NCBI GenBank assembly: GCA_012510865.1
Contig: JAAZHF010000121.1
Location: 1 to 5,475 of the forward strand
DNA: 5,475 nt
Direction: 5' to 3'
Source of the DNA: Gammaproteobacteria bacterium
GTDB lineage: Bacteria > Pseudomonadota > Gammaproteobacteria > Xanthomonadales > Xanthomonadaceae
Program-made: the position numbers and the translations under genes
Shown here: piece after piece, positions 4,998-5,475 of the stretch
Position numbering within the stretch: the first letter of the stretch is position 1
Layout: each line of letters opens with the position of its first letter
Notes under the pieces: generated by a model
The model's database searches: none
Told to the model about the DNA's origin: nothing
What the model saw: only the letters and a program-made list of their open reading frames with translations

Positions 4998-5475
4998 GTG
5001 CGCAACTACGACCTCGACTTCCTCAAGCGGTTCTCCCTGATCATCGGCTTCCTGACGGTGGTCACCCTGGGACTGATCGCGGCCTCCTATTTCCTGCACA
5101 AGTCCCTGCCCACGGAAGCGGATCCGTCCGCCGCCGCGCGCGTGGTCGAGCGCATCGCGCCGGTCGGCGCGGTCTATGCGGGCGACACCGGCGCCGCCGC
5201 GCAGGCCGCTGCCGCAGCCGCGGCCGCGGCGTCGGCCGCGTCGCAGGTGGCCTATGGCGGCACGCTGGACGGCTCGGAAATCTACAACAACCTGTGCGCC
5301 GGCTGCCACGCCGCCGGGGTCGCGGGCGCGCCCAGGCTGGTGCAGGGCGACTGGACGGCCTGCATCTCGCAGGGCGCCGACACGCTGCACCTGCACCCCA
5401 TCGAAGGCGTTACCGTTTCCACCGGCTTCATGCCGGCCAAGGGTGGCAATCACGCGCTCTCCGACGAGTATGTCA
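4998..5475 (+). CDS. Membrane-anchored cytochrome c5-family protein (partial, C-terminus cut by window edge)
   Basis: The visible 159 residues form an electron-transfer protein exposed to the periplasm. A short N-terminal cytoplasmic stretch (RNYDLDFLKRF) precedes one uncleaved membrane helix at about residues 12-33. A linker with a nine-alanine run (70-78) follows, then a class I c-type haem domain. The haem-binding motif is C100-A-G-C-H104, with His104 as proximal ligand. GFMPAKGG with Met145 matches the distal ligand motif of the cytochrome c5 group. The start is GTG, supported by AAGG six bases upstream and a TATAAT box. The frame is open to the edge, and little more than the last helix of the haem domain should be missing if it is a single-haem protein. 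It would shuttle electrons between respiratory complexes or to a terminal oxidase; the exact partner is unknown. It is divergent from the symporter operon, with no sign of functional linkage. Confidence 0.88.
   Translation, partial: MRNYDLDFLKRFSLIIGFLTVVTLGLIAASYFLHKSLPTEADPSAAARVVERIAPVGAVYAGDTGAAAQAAAAAAAAASAASQVAYGGTLDGSEIYNNLCAGCHAAGVAGAPRLVQGDWTACISQGADTLHLHPIEGVTVSTGFMPAKGGNHALSDEYV

Noticed and set aside
2847..5453. Very long (868-codon) open frame on the minus strand covering symporter, intergenic region and cytochrome
   Set aside because: Its translation is Arg/Gly/His-rich low-complexity sequence out of phase with the clear symporter and antisense to the cytochrome. Only its last 43 codons are a real gene, with their own start and ribosome site.
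1..5475. CRISPR array, transposon inverted repeats with transposase, toxin-antitoxin or defence genes
   Set aside because: No regularly spaced repeats, no DDE or HUH transposase motifs and no small two-gene toxin-antitoxin layout are visible in this window.

Overview
The window comes from a very GC-rich proteobacterial chromosome. The protein styles (a membrane-anchored cytochrome c5-type protein, a sodium:solute symporter paired with a 43-residue partner, and a compact exonuclease III) fit a gammaproteobacterium of the Xanthomonadaceae/Lysobacteraceae type. That taxonomic call is inference from protein style and base composition only.

The window joins two kinds of DNA. Left of about position 1856 lies what looks like the end of an integrated genomic island. 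It has a leftward gene for a 512-residue protein (130-1668) whose C-terminal half has the outline of a tyrosine recombinase but lacks most catalytic residues. The gene has its own well-formed promoter. It is followed by an unresolved open segment that runs off the left edge, and preceded by an AT-rich segment (about 1690-1850) with inverted GGTGTCAA/TTGACACC repeats. At 1857-1903 is the 3' part of a tRNA-Arg(CCG) gene: anticodon arm, T arm, acceptor 3' strand and CCA. The 5' acceptor strand and D arm are missing. This is the classical remnant left at the distal attachment site of an element that integrates into a tRNA gene. The intact tRNA copy should lie beyond the left edge, at the other end of the island.

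Right of 1903 is ordinary chromosomal sequence. On the minus strand there are three genes in the same direction: an SSS-family sodium:solute symporter (2975-4702), a 43-residue single-pass membrane protein overlapping it by 4 bp (2847-2978), and an exonuclease III-family AP endonuclease (1939-2733). Divergently, on the plus strand from a GTG at 4998, is a membrane-anchored c-type cytochrome that runs off the right edge. The 295-bp gap between symporter and cytochrome holds a TATAAT box for the cytochrome and a possible TAGAAT box for the symporter.

Functionally, the symporter and its small partner probably form one uptake unit for an unidentified organic solute. The exonuclease serves base-excision repair, and the cytochrome belongs to periplasmic electron transfer. 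The most interesting part is the island boundary: a tRNA remnant, a strong dyad at the likely crossover, inverted repeats, and a catalytically degenerate recombinase-like protein.
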